Positions 18,406-26,051 of a stretch of 64,000 nt of DNA are shown in pieces. The position numbers and the translations under genes were made by a program. The stretch's first letter is position 1, and each line of letters opens with the position of its first letter. The DNA is from JAMLHH01 sp035515235 (lineage in GTDB: Bacteria > Bacteroidota > Bacteroidia > Chitinophagales > JADIYW01): positions 1 to 64,000 of the forward strand of contig DATJBS010000019.1 in NCBI GenBank assembly GCA_035515235.1. The letters run 5' to 3'. The notes below the pieces were generated by a model. The model saw only the letters and a program-made list of their open reading frames with translations, was not told the origin of the DNA and searched no databases.

Positions 18406-19343
18406 AACAGAAAACCATATTAATTACAGGCGCTGCTGGATTCTTAGGATCCCATCTTTGCGATAGATTTATTCAAGAAGGGTTTCGTGTCATTGCTATG
18501 GACAATCTTTCTACAGGTACTCTTTCAAATATTGAACACTTATTCAATTCAGGACATTTTGAATTTCACGAATACGATGTCACAAAATTTGTACATATTT
18601 CTGGTTCTTTAGACTATATACTTCACTTCGCTTCTCCTGCAAGTCCAATAGATTATCTAAAAACTCCTATACAAACTCTAAAAGTGGGTGCTTTAGGTAC
18701 TCATAATTTATTAGGTCTAGCGAAAGATAAAAAAGCAAGAATTTTAGTTGCTTCTACTTCTGAAGTATATGGGGATCCCGAAGTCCATCCACAAGTAGAA
18801 GAGTATTGGGGAAATGTAAATCCAATCGGGCCAAGAGGGGTTTATGATGAAGCTAAAAGATTTATGGAATCTATTACGATGGCTTACCATAATTATCATA
18901 ATGTAGATACAAGAATTATCAGAATATTCAACACTTACGGTCCAAGAATGAGAGTCAATGACGGTAGAGCAATTCCTGCTTTTATGTCACAAGCTATCAG
19001 AAATGAAGATATTACACTATTCGGCACTGGTCTACAAACCAGATCTTTTAGTTATGTAGATGATCTGGCTGAAGGAGTTTATCGATTGCTGATGAGCGAT
19101 TATCATCTCCCAGTAAATATTGGAAATCCGCAAGAAATAACGCTCTTACAATTAGCAAAGGAAATTATTGAATTAACTCAATCAAAAAGTAAAATTACCT
19201 ATCATCCTCTTCCTATTGATGACCCTCAACAAAGATGTCCTGATATCTCAAAAGCCAAAGAACTTTTAGATTGGTCGCCCAAAGTTGAAAGAAGTTATGG
19301 ATTGATGAAAACTCTAGAATATTTCAGAACAGTAGTCAAGTAA
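18402..19343 (+). CDS. uxs: UDP-glucuronate decarboxylase (UDP-xylose synthase)
   Basis: This 313-residue extended short-chain dehydrogenase has the NAD motif GAAGFLGSH (about 10-18) and the catalytic YDEAK (Y148, K152). It also has the UXS-specific stretches HFASPASPIDYLKTPI and GDPEVHPQVEEYWGNVNPIG. It would convert UDP-glucuronate, made by the overlapping ugd product, into UDP-xylose. The preceding glycosyltransferase is the likely user. A plain epimerase is less likely because the decarboxylase signatures are all present. Confidence 0.92.
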   Translation: MKQKTILITGAAGFLGSHLCDRFIQEGFRVIAMDNLSTGTLSNIEHLFNSGHFEFHEYDVTKFVHISGSLDYILHFASPASPIDYLKTPIQTLKVGALGTHNLLGLAKDKKARILVASTSEVYGDPEVHPQVEEYWGNVNPIGPRGVYDEAKRFMESITMAYHNYHNVDTRIIRIFNTYGPRMRVNDGRAIPAFMSQAIRNEDITLFGTGLQTRSFSYVDDLAEGVYRLLMSDYHLPVNIGNPQEITLLQLAKEIIELTQSKSKITYHPLPIDDPQQRCPDISKAKELLDWSPKVERSYGLMKTLEYFRTVVK

Positions 19344-19445
19344 TTAATTGCACATTTAACGTTCGCATTATCCTACTTTTTAGCGAGGTTTCTCTTTCGC
19401 AAAAAAGACAACTAACTAAGAATTTATTAGATGTAATTTTGAAAA

Positions 19446-19464
19446 GATGAATAGTTGATTCATC
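19446..19464. promoter_or_regulatory. Inverted repeat upstream of toxin-antitoxin module
   Basis: GATGAAT (19446-19452) and ATTCATC (19458-19464) form a perfect 7-bp inverted repeat with a 5-base centre. It lies 73 bases before the toxin start. It could be an operator for the Xre-type antitoxin, although it sits upstream of the predicted promoter rather than over it. Confidence 0.3.
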
Positions 19465-19499
19465 CTGAACCTCAACTAAGAAAATTGAGACAAACTAAG

Positions 19500-19530
19500 T
19501 TGCTCATTCGGACAACTTTCGTTATCTTTG
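19500..19530 (+). promoter_or_regulatory. Promoter of the HigBA-like module
   Basis: TTG (19500-19502, preceded by G) is followed after 20 bases by TATCTTTG (19523-19530). The -7 box ends 6 bases before the toxin ATG at 19537, so the transcript would be leaderless or nearly so. Confidence 0.55.
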
Positions 19531-19536
19531 TATTAT

Positions 19537-19882
19537 ATGAGTGAGATAAAACTAAGAACTGTAACCTTGTATAAAGACTACTTTTCTGACTTCTACAAAA
19601 AACTGAAGCAAGAAAGTTCAAGACAAGATTATATGGACTTTTAGAATAATCGAAACTCAAAATCAAATTCCGATCGACTATTTAAAACATATAGAAGGAG
19701 CAGATGGACTTTATGAAATCAGAGTCCAACAAGGCGGCGATATTTTTCGAATTTTCTGTTTCTTTGACGAAGATAAACTTGTTGTTTTGGCAAACGGCTT
19801 TCAGAAAAAAACTCAGAAGACACCAAAATCTGAAATTCAAAAGGCAATTAAAATTAAAAAAGAATATGAGCAAGATAAATAA
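19537..19882 (+). pseudogene. HigB/RelE-like toxin, frameshifted
   Basis: From the ATG at 19537 the frame reads MSEIKLRTVTLYKDYFSDFYKK and then stops early at a TAG ending at 19644. Shifting frame at about 19606 (one extra base in CTGAAGCAAG) restores a toxin of the Gp49/HigB-like family: KIIWTFRIIETQ, YLKHIEGADGLYEIRVQ, DIFRIFCFFDE, LANGFQKKTQKTP. This frame runs to the stop at 19880-19882. The repaired protein would be 114 residues, as usual for the family. The 3' end overlaps the antitoxin by 17 bases. A sequencing error or programmed frameshift could give the same picture. Confidence 0.8.
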
Positions 19883-20168
19883 CATTAAGACTCTCGACCA
19901 ATTTATTGACGAAGAATACGGAAATAAAGGTACTCTCAAACGAGACCAGTTTGAAAAAGGTTATGAAACATTTAAACTTGGTTTTCTTATTCAACAAGCA
20001 CGACTTGAAAAGGGAATGACTCAAGAAGAACTTGCAATAAAATGTGGCACCAATAAAGGTTATATTTCAAAAATCGAGAACAATATTAAAGAAGTTCGCA
20101 TTTCAACTCTCCAAAAAATAGTAGAACTCGGACTTGGAGGTCATCTTGAACTTTCAATAAAAATTTAA
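19866..20168 (+). CDS. Xre-family antitoxin (HigA-like)
   Basis: This 100-residue protein has a helix-turn-helix of the Xre type (FLIQQARLEKGMTQEELAIK, about residues 40-59, then KGYISKIENN). It would bind the toxin and repress the operon. The open frame extends up to 19704, but that part is the toxin gene read in another frame, so the ATG at 19866 is the start. The toxin-first gene order is typical of HigBA. The antitoxin is intact although the toxin is broken. Confidence 0.85.
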   Translation: MSKINNIKTLDQFIDEEYGNKGTLKRDQFEKGYETFKLGFLIQQARLEKGMTQEELAIKCGTNKGYISKIENNIKEVRISTLQKIVELGLGGHLELSIKI

Positions 20169-20210
20169 TAACAAGTTTGTAAAAATTCTTAGCTAAACGA
20201 ACTTAAATTT

Positions 20211-22094
20211 CTAATCATAAAATTGCCAGCTGACTCCTAATCGAAATGCTCTAGGAGCAACTGGACTATTTGGATGAGTATAATAACCTTTTGCAAATAG
20301 GCCATCAGTAATATTTTGAACAACTACAAAAACTCTTGTTCTTTTAACTTGTAGATTAAAAAACACATCTACCAAAGGATAAAATTTAATTTTTTGTGTA
20401 TTCTGTAGATAGTAGCTCATGATAGCTGGATCGTAAGCATCCGCATAATGATTTCCAAAATAGGTCAAATCCAAACCTAATTGAGCATGCAATGGCTTCT
20501 TTTTAATATAAGAACCTCTGTAATACCATTGATGTTTTAAATAAAATTGAGGTTGATGGATGATGTCTTTATTGCTCACTAGCTGATAGTAAGCCGCATT
20601 TTTAAACACGAAATTTTTAAGATAAAAATTCTTCTCTGCGAAAATTTTGAAGACTTGAATGGACTTGGAGTATTGCTCAGGAGAAGCATTCTCTCCATAG
20701 TACCAATAATTTTTGATCATATAATAATCCAATCCTGTATTCAAATGCCATTTAGGCACGCCCAACTTGGCTCCTGTATGTACTGTAAATTGCTTTTTAA
20801 AATCATTTCTCCATTGGACATGATTCGTATACAATCTTTCCATTTTCATAGATGGGCTTTGCATATTAATCGATGCAAAAGGTGCAATATAAAAAACAGT
20901 ATTAGGTTGAAATTTCAATTGAACTGAAGTCAAAAAATCTCCACTATACTTCGGTGCCAAATCAACTCTTGCATCAATTTTATAATCAAACTTACTAGAA
21001 GAAAAATCATTGTTTTTTAAGGTTCCAAAAAGCTGAAGACCGTGTCGGGTGTCTGACCAAGTATTTTGCTGGTATTTATTGATTAAATATCTTAAACCTC
21101 CACTCCAAGAATACTTAAAACTGTTTTTACTCAAACTATCATTAGGCGAAACCGAATAATTATGAAAATAGATTTCATTCGTTATCGTATTACTTTTTGT
21201 AAAATCTCTTGTGGTATCGTTTGAAATATAAAAGGTATTGTAAAAGGTACTACTGGAATCTTCATCATCCTTATATCGTATTTTATTTGAACTCACTTCA
21301 AAATGATGAGTTAATCCGTACTTCGGTTGGATACTTTTCTTTTGAGTAGTGTCTGTTGTGATTTGTGCAGGTCCGAAATAAAAGGTCTGAGTAAAAAATA
21401 CATTATGTTGGTTGTACTTGTTTTCTGCGGTAGTTAAATTGACAGCAGCTGTAGATAAATCTTGAGCATAAGCAGGATTAGTAAAAATATCATCCACTTT
21501 CACTCCTCCATTTTCTTCAATTTTGGCTTGATTAAAAACATAAGCTGACAACCAATTATATCTATTAGATGGTGCTTTATACCATTGAGAAAATGAAAAA
21601 TTATGAATTCCACTTTTTTGGTGATTATAAAATCCTTCTGATGCCGGTCTTTTATAATCTACTGCAAAATTCAAATAGGGTTTAATATTTTGAGAATGGG
21701 TAAATTCCACATAAGATTCCTCCTTCGCTCCGAATACATATTGCGCAGAAGTAAAGGGTGTCTTGGTGTTATAAAACCTTACACTATCAATGCTTAAAAA
21801 GTATTTCTGGACAGATTGATATCCATGCTGAAATCCAATTTGTAAAATTGGGTCGAATAATAAGGGTCGAGGAACGTTTCCTAAATTGGAGGAAATATAT
21901 GGAACCTCCCAATTGTGAATGGGTTGATATCTGTGAAAGTCTTCTAATAGAGTGTCTATCTTTTTAAGATTCATATCACTCGTTGCATATTTCGTTTCAT
22001 ATCTGAGTACAGGATTAGGAAGCGTAATAACCGTTTGGGCATAGGAGCGCATTCCTAATAAGTTCAGTAATAAAAGCAACAGTAATTTTTTCAC
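20211..22094 (-). CDS. Putative outer-membrane porin
   Basis: The 627-residue protein has a signal peptide (KKLLLLLLLNLLGMRSYAQ, cleaved near residue 20). The remainder is rich in alternating aromatic and polar strands and ends in a C-terminal strand finishing LGVSWQFYD, typical of outer-membrane beta-barrels. It resembles the large 'putative porin' family of Bacteroidota. The start is a GTG with an in-frame stop just upstream, and a near-perfect promoter ends 4 bases before it, which predicts a leaderless mRNA. Its substrate is unknown. Confidence 0.75.
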   Translation of the reverse strand: MKKLLLLLLLNLLGMRSYAQTVITLPNPVLRYETKYATSDMNLKKIDTLLEDFHRYQPIHNWEVPYISSNLGNVPRPLLFDPILQIGFQHGYQSVQKYFLSIDSVRFYNTKTPFTSAQYVFGAKEESYVEFTHSQNIKPYLNFAVDYKRPASEGFYNHQKSGIHNFSFSQWYKAPSNRYNWLSAYVFNQAKIEENGGVKVDDIFTNPAYAQDLSTAAVNLTTAENKYNQHNVFFTQTFYFGPAQITTDTTQKKSIQPKYGLTHHFEVSSNKIRYKDDEDSSSTFYNTFYISNDTTRDFTKSNTITNEIYFHNYSVSPNDSLSKNSFKYSWSGGLRYLINKYQQNTWSDTRHGLQLFGTLKNNDFSSSKFDYKIDARVDLAPKYSGDFLTSVQLKFQPNTVFYIAPFASINMQSPSMKMERLYTNHVQWRNDFKKQFTVHTGAKLGVPKWHLNTGLDYYMIKNYWYYGENASPEQYSKSIQVFKIFAEKNFYLKNFVFKNAAYYQLVSNKDIIHQPQFYLKHQWYYRGSYIKKKPLHAQLGLDLTYFGNHYADAYDPAIMSYYLQNTQKIKFYPLVDVFFNLQVKRTRVFVVVQNITDGLFAKGYYTHPNSPVAPRAFRLGVSWQFYD

Positions 22095-22098
22095 AGTT

Positions 22099-22128
22099 CA
22101 AAAATAGATATTATTTTAACGCTACAAA
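22099..22128 (-). promoter_or_regulatory. Promoter of the putative porin gene
   Basis: Read on the minus strand: TTTG (22128-22125), 18 bases, TATTTTTG (22106-22099). Both boxes match consensus. The -7 box ends 4 bases before the GTG start at 22094. Confidence 0.6.
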
Positions 22129-22164
22129 TAGAAGTTATTTCAGCGGGTATAATCTTTTAAAATT

Positions 22165-22192
22165 AAAAAAGCTCCAGGCGAAACCTAGAGCT
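22165..22192 (-). terminator. Terminator of the ridA operon
   Basis: On the minus strand AGCTCTAGG (22192-22184) pairs with CCTGGAGCT (22178-22170), nine pairs including one G-T, across a 5-base loop. A run of T follows (22170-22165). It lies 58 bases beyond the ridA stop. Confidence 0.8.
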
Positions 22193-22249
22193 ATAAATAT
22201 TAGTCATCAAAGAATCAATTTCTACAATAATTCATTGAACTTTTTTGAT

Positions 22250-22630
22250 TTATCTCACAGCAATTACAGAAATCTCGACGTTAACATTTCGAGGTAATTT
22301 AGAGACTTCTACTGTTTCCCTTGCTGGTGGATTTTCTCCAAAGAACTTACCATAAGCTTCATTCACTTTTGGGAAAGTGCCGATATCACTCAAGAATATG
22401 CTGCATTTTACTACATTAGAAAAGTCCATTTCTGCAGCTTCTAAAATAGCTTGAATGTTTTCCATGACTTGGATAGTTTCTTTTTCAATACTATTCGTAA
22501 TCAATGCACCAGAAAATGGGTCTAAAGCGATTTGTCCTGAAACAAATAACATTCCATTGACGAAAACGGCTTGGCTGTATGGTCCTATTGGGTCTGGAGC
22601 ACCATCTGTGTAAATTTGTCTTCTTGCCAT
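22250..22630 (-). CDS. ridA: RidA/YjgF-family enamine/imine deaminase
   Basis: The 126-residue protein fits RidA, which hydrolyses reactive enamine/imine intermediates made by PLP enzymes. The N-terminus APDPIGPYSQAVFVNGMLFV, the middle AILEAAEMDFSNVVKCSIFL and the end ARETVEVSKLPRNVNVEIS are family hallmarks, including the conserved Arg (PPARETV). It overlaps the upstream 251-residue gene by one base and is followed by a strong terminator, so the two form an operon. Confidence 0.92.
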   Translation of the reverse strand: MARRQIYTDGAPDPIGPYSQAVFVNGMLFVSGQIALDPFSGALITNSIEKETIQVMENIQAILEAAEMDFSNVVKCSIFLSDIGTFPKVNEAYGKFFGENPPARETVEVSKLPRNVNVEISVIAVR

Positions 22631-23385
22631 TAATTTCTTTCTTCTTCTTTCTTATAAATATAATCTACGTACCACATTTCATTTCTGTAGATAATGTCTA
22701 CCATTAGCTGCTTAGTGGTTTCGTCGTATTTTGAAAACAATTCATAACCTCTGTGTAATAAATCACGTCCAAGTTTTATTCCTTCAATATCTTCAGCAGG
22801 GTAAACATTCGGATGCTTTCTCATGGTATCCGCTACATTATCCAAAATATCAATCGTCTTTAATAACAAAGGAATATTGACCATAGCTCCGAAAAGAGAT
22901 TTCACATCATTGATAAACTGAATGATATCACTTCTCTCTAATTGGTAGTAACACTGCTCATACTCTTCGTCAGAAATTGGTGGTTTAAAACCATTCTTGT
23001 TGGCAATCTCTGCCATGTTCTGTTCAAATTTTTTCGCGCCTACAAATGAATCCAAAGAAGCAAAACCTGCTTTGAAAGCTTGTAAGAAATGTCGGCCAAA
23101 TTTAAATATTGCACCTGCCATATTTCCAAACAAACCCCACATTTTTTTGGGTTGTTTGATATAGTTAGATAGGTTTCCAAAAGCATATTCTAGCTTTTGT
23201 CTTTCTTTAAAATCAGGATAAATTGTTCCTAAGAAATAATCTTTGACATCATTGATTACTTCTGGCGTAATAGATGGAGGCAAATCAAATCTCTGCTTGA
23301 TTTCATCATAATCATATCTTTTAGCCACCATCTCTCTGAACTTCTCGATGATATCGTGCTCTTCGGTCAAATTATTATTGGACAT
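22630..23385 (-). CDS. Conserved hypothetical protein, operon partner of ridA
   Basis: I do not recognise this 251-residue protein. It is helical by composition, acidic at the N-terminus (LTEEHDIIEKFREMV) and has no signal peptide. A weakly amphipathic or hydrophobic stretch lies at about 90-115 (FGNMAGAIFKFGRHFLQAFK), but it is not a clear membrane segment. A tryptophan/tyrosine-rich end (NEMWYVDYIYKKEEE) closes it. Its stop overlaps the ridA start by one base, so the two are translated from one message. It lies directly downstream of recA on the same strand. Confidence 0.75.
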   Translation of the reverse strand: MSNNNLTEEHDIIEKFREMVAKRYDYDEIKQRFDLPPSITPEVINDVKDYFLGTIYPDFKERQKLEYAFGNLSNYIKQPKKMWGLFGNMAGAIFKFGRHFLQAFKAGFASLDSFVGAKKFEQNMAEIANKNGFKPPISDEEYEQCYYQLERSDIIQFINDVKSLFGAMVNIPLLLKTIDILDNVADTMRKHPNVYPAEDIEGIKLGRDLLHRGYELFSKYDETTKQLMVDIIYRNEMWYVDYIYKKEEERN

Positions 23386-23459
23386 CGTTTAATATTAGAG
23401 ACTTTTAGATTTAAATGTTCCAAGAAAGTATTCTCAGTTCAATTGTCTTAAGTCTGGAA

Positions 23460-24461
23460 TTAATCAACTTTAATTTTTGCTCTTATTTTTGCTTCAATTT
23501 CATCTGAGAATTCAGGATTATCTAGTAAGAATTGCTTAGCAGTATCTCTACCTTGACCTAATTTTTGAGTCTCATAGCTGTACCAAGTTCCACTTTTTGT
23601 GAAAATATTTAAACCAGTACCCATGTCCACCAACTCTCCTACTTTAGAAATTCCTTTACCGTAGATGATATCAAATTCTACCATTTTGAATGGAGGAGCC
23701 ATTTTGTTTTTAACGACCTTCACTCTTGTTTGGTTACCAATGATATTATTCTCTTTGTCTTTGATTTGACCTATTCTTCTAATATCTAAACGTACAGAAG
23801 CATAGAATTTCAATGCATTACCACCCGTAGTAGTTTCTGGACTACCAAACATCACTCCGATTTTATCTCTTAACTGATTGATAAAAATACAAGTACAGTT
23901 CGTTTTATTAATCGCACCAGTTAGTTTTCTCATGGCTTGAGACATTAAACGAGCTTGTAAACCCATTTTAGAATCTCCCATTTCACCTTCTAACTCTCCT
24001 CTAGGAACTAAAGCAGCTACAGAGTCAATCACTACGATATCAATTGCACCTGAACGGATTAAATGCTCAGCAATATCTAAAGCTTGCTCACCATCATCTG
24101 GCTGTGAGATAATTAAACTATCTACATCTACACCTAAATTCTTTGCGTAACTTTTATCAAATGCGTGTTCTGCATCAATGAAAGCTGCAATTCCACCTTT
24201 CTTTTGTGCTTCTGCGATAGCGTGAATGGCTAAAGTCGTTTTACCAGAAGATTCTGGACCATAGATTTCTATGATACGGCCTCTAGGTATTCCTCCGATG
24301 CCCAAAGCTAAGTCCAAACCAAGAGAACCTGTAGAAATAGTATCCATTTCCACTACAGCTGAGTCTCCTAATTTCATGACACTGCCTTTGCCATATAATT
24401 TATCCAGCTTGTCCATTGTAAGCTGGAGCGCTTTTAATTTTTCATCTTTATTTGCTGACAT
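23460..24461 (-). CDS. recA: Recombinase RecA
   Basis: RecA forms filaments on single-stranded DNA for strand exchange and triggers the SOS response. The Walker A motif GPESSGKTT (68-76), VVIDSVAALVPRGELEGEMG, and FINQLRDKIGVMFGSPETTT are intact. The 333-residue length reflects a short C-terminal tail. A TAACTTTG box lies at 24549-24542, about 80 bases upstream. I saw no obvious LexA-type operator. Confidence 0.97.
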   Translation of the reverse strand: MSANKDEKLKALQLTMDKLDKLYGKGSVMKLGDSAVVEMDTISTGSLGLDLALGIGGIPRGRIIEIYGPESSGKTTLAIHAIAEAQKKGGIAAFIDAEHAFDKSYAKNLGVDVDSLIISQPDDGEQALDIAEHLIRSGAIDIVVIDSVAALVPRGELEGEMGDSKMGLQARLMSQAMRKLTGAINKTNCTCIFINQLRDKIGVMFGSPETTTGGNALKFYASVRLDIRRIGQIKDKENNIIGNQTRVKVVKNKMAPPFKMVEFDIIYGKGISKVGELVDMGTGLNIFTKSGTWYSYETQKLGQGRDTAKQFLLDNPEFSDEIEAKIRAKIKVD

Positions 24462-24541
24462 ATTCGTTGTGTTGATTATTATATATTATTTATGAGTGGT
24501 TTTTTACGAAATTCCACAAAACTTAATTCTCTAATTGCAAC

Positions 24542-24549
24542 CAAAGTTA
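24542..24549 (-). promoter_or_regulatory. Candidate recA -7 box
   Basis: TAACTTTG on the minus strand matches TAnnTTTG and would give a leader of about 75 bases before the recA ATG. There is no good -33 box. Confidence 0.35.
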
Positions 24550-24602
24550 ATTAAAAGGCAACTAAATATTTGGATACTTTTAAGTTTGCGTATTTATTAT
24601 TG

Positions 24603-24610
24603 TAATTTTG
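24603..24610 (+). promoter_or_regulatory. Candidate -7 box of the sugar-transferase gene
   Basis: TAATTTTG matches TAnnTTTG and lies 25 bases before the ATG at 24636. A TTTG is at 24585-24588, but the spacing of 14 bases is short. Confidence 0.4.
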
Positions 24611-24635
24611 TAGTCCAATTTGAGAAAAATTTAAA

Positions 24636-26051
24636 ATGAGGCATAGAATCACTAACTTATATATTTTCATGCATGCGGTAGGTGATTTGTTCATATTACT
24701 TATCAGCTTCTTGGTGGGCATATATTTTTCCATGGGGAATATATATCATTTATTAGATAGTAAATATCAGCAGCTCTACGTTTACCTCAATATCATTTAC
24801 ATTTTCTCTGCCAAAATGAGTGGCACTTTTGATATGTATAGAAATACAAGGTTTGTTACCGTATTCTCTATGCTCATCAAAATGTTTTTCTTCCAAATCG
24901 TCCTTTCTTTTTCTTATATAGTTGTATTTAAAGACCTTAACAATACTTTCAAAATTTCTAGAGAAGTGTTGCTCTACACTTATGGCACTTCCTTCGTACT
25001 AACCACACTATGGAGATTTAGTTTAATTAAAATTGTAAGATTTTATAGATCTAAAGGTTACAACAATAGAAAGGCTATTATTATTGGAGCTGGAGTCACA
25101 GGACAAGAGTTCAAAAGGATGCTGGATAACAAAATTGAGTATGGCTTACACTTTCTTGGGTTTTTCGATGATGAGCCAGAAAGGTTCCCAGATGTCCAAC
25201 ATCAAATTTTAGGCGGTGTAGAAGAAAGTAAACAGTTTGCAATTGATCATCAAGTAGACGAAATCTTTTGTGCATTACCCAATAAACAAGAAGAGAAAAT
25301 TAGAGAATTGATTTCTTTTGCAGATGAGCAACTGATTAGATTAAAAATAGTCCCTGATTTTAGTCATTTCCTCACTAATCAATTTCATAAAATAGAAATA
25401 GATTATTACGGTACATATCCTGTAATGACACTCAGGAAAGAACCATTAGATAATGTCTTAAACAGAGTCATAAAACGCGTTTTCGATTTTGGCTTTTCTA
25501 CTTTAGTCTTTGTCACTATTCTTTGGTGGCTAATTCCATTGATAGCATTGCTGATCAAATTAACTTCAAAAGGCCCTGTGTTTTTCGTTCAACAAAGAAC
25601 GGGCATGAGGAATAAACCTTTTTTAGTGTATAAATTCAGAACGATGTTTGTCAACGATGATGCTGATAATGTTCAAGCAACTAAAAATGATTCTAGGATT
25701 ACACCTATTGGAGCTTTATTAAGAAAAACCAATTTAGATGAAATCCCTCAATTTATTAATGTATTTTTAGGTCATATGTCAGTAATTGGACCGAGACCTC
25801 ATATGCTAAAACATACTGAGGAATACTCCAAAATTATTGATAAATTTATGGTGCGTCATTTTATAAAACCTGGGATTACAGGATGGGCTCAAGTGAATGG
25901 ATTCAGAGGCGAAACTAAAAACCCTAGAGAAATGGAGTTTAGAGTTAAAGCTGATATTTGGTACTTAGAAAACTGGAGCTTCTTTTTAGATATACGCATT
26001 GTTTTTTTGACCGTTTTTAATATGATTCGTGGAGAGGAAAAAGCTTATTAA
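24636..26051 (+). CDS. Polyprenyl-phosphate sugar-1-phosphate transferase (WcaJ-like)
   Basis: The 471-residue protein starts exopolysaccharide or O-unit assembly by linking a sugar phosphate to undecaprenyl phosphate. It has four or five N-terminal membrane segments, then a CoA-binding-like domain (AIIIGAGVTGQEF, about 145-157). One more membrane segment follows (about 275-300), then the catalytic domain with GPVFFVQQRTGM, VYKFRTM, RKTNLDEIPQFINV and IGPRPHM. The two-domain layout fits the glucose-type WcaJ family. It overlaps the next gene by 23 bases. Confidence 0.92.
   Translation: MRHRITNLYIFMHAVGDLFILLISFLVGIYFSMGNIYHLLDSKYQQLYVYLNIIYIFSAKMSGTFDMYRNTRFVTVFSMLIKMFFFQIVLSFSYIVVFKDLNNTFKISREVLLYTYGTSFVLTTLWRFSLIKIVRFYRSKGYNNRKAIIIGAGVTGQEFKRMLDNKIEYGLHFLGFFDDEPERFPDVQHQILGGVEESKQFAIDHQVDEIFCALPNKQEEKIRELISFADEQLIRLKIVPDFSHFLTNQFHKIEIDYYGTYPVMTLRKEPLDNVLNRVIKRVFDFGFSTLVFVTILWWLIPLIALLIKLTSKGPVFFVQQRTGMRNKPFLVYKFRTMFVNDDADNVQATKNDSRITPIGALLRKTNLDEIPQFINVFLGHMSVIGPRPHMLKHTEEYSKIIDKFMVRHFIKPGITGWAQVNGFRGETKNPREMEFRVKADIWYLENWSFFLDIRIVFLTVFNMIRGEEKAY

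Noticed and set aside
19344..19500. Recombination site or mobile-element end before the toxin-antitoxin genes
   Set aside because: Short ACTAAG repeats and an inverted repeat exist, but there are no paired boundaries, target duplications or integrase.
19704..20168. A 154-residue open frame for the antitoxin
   Set aside because: The first 54 codons are the toxin gene read in another frame; the family start is the ATG at 19866.
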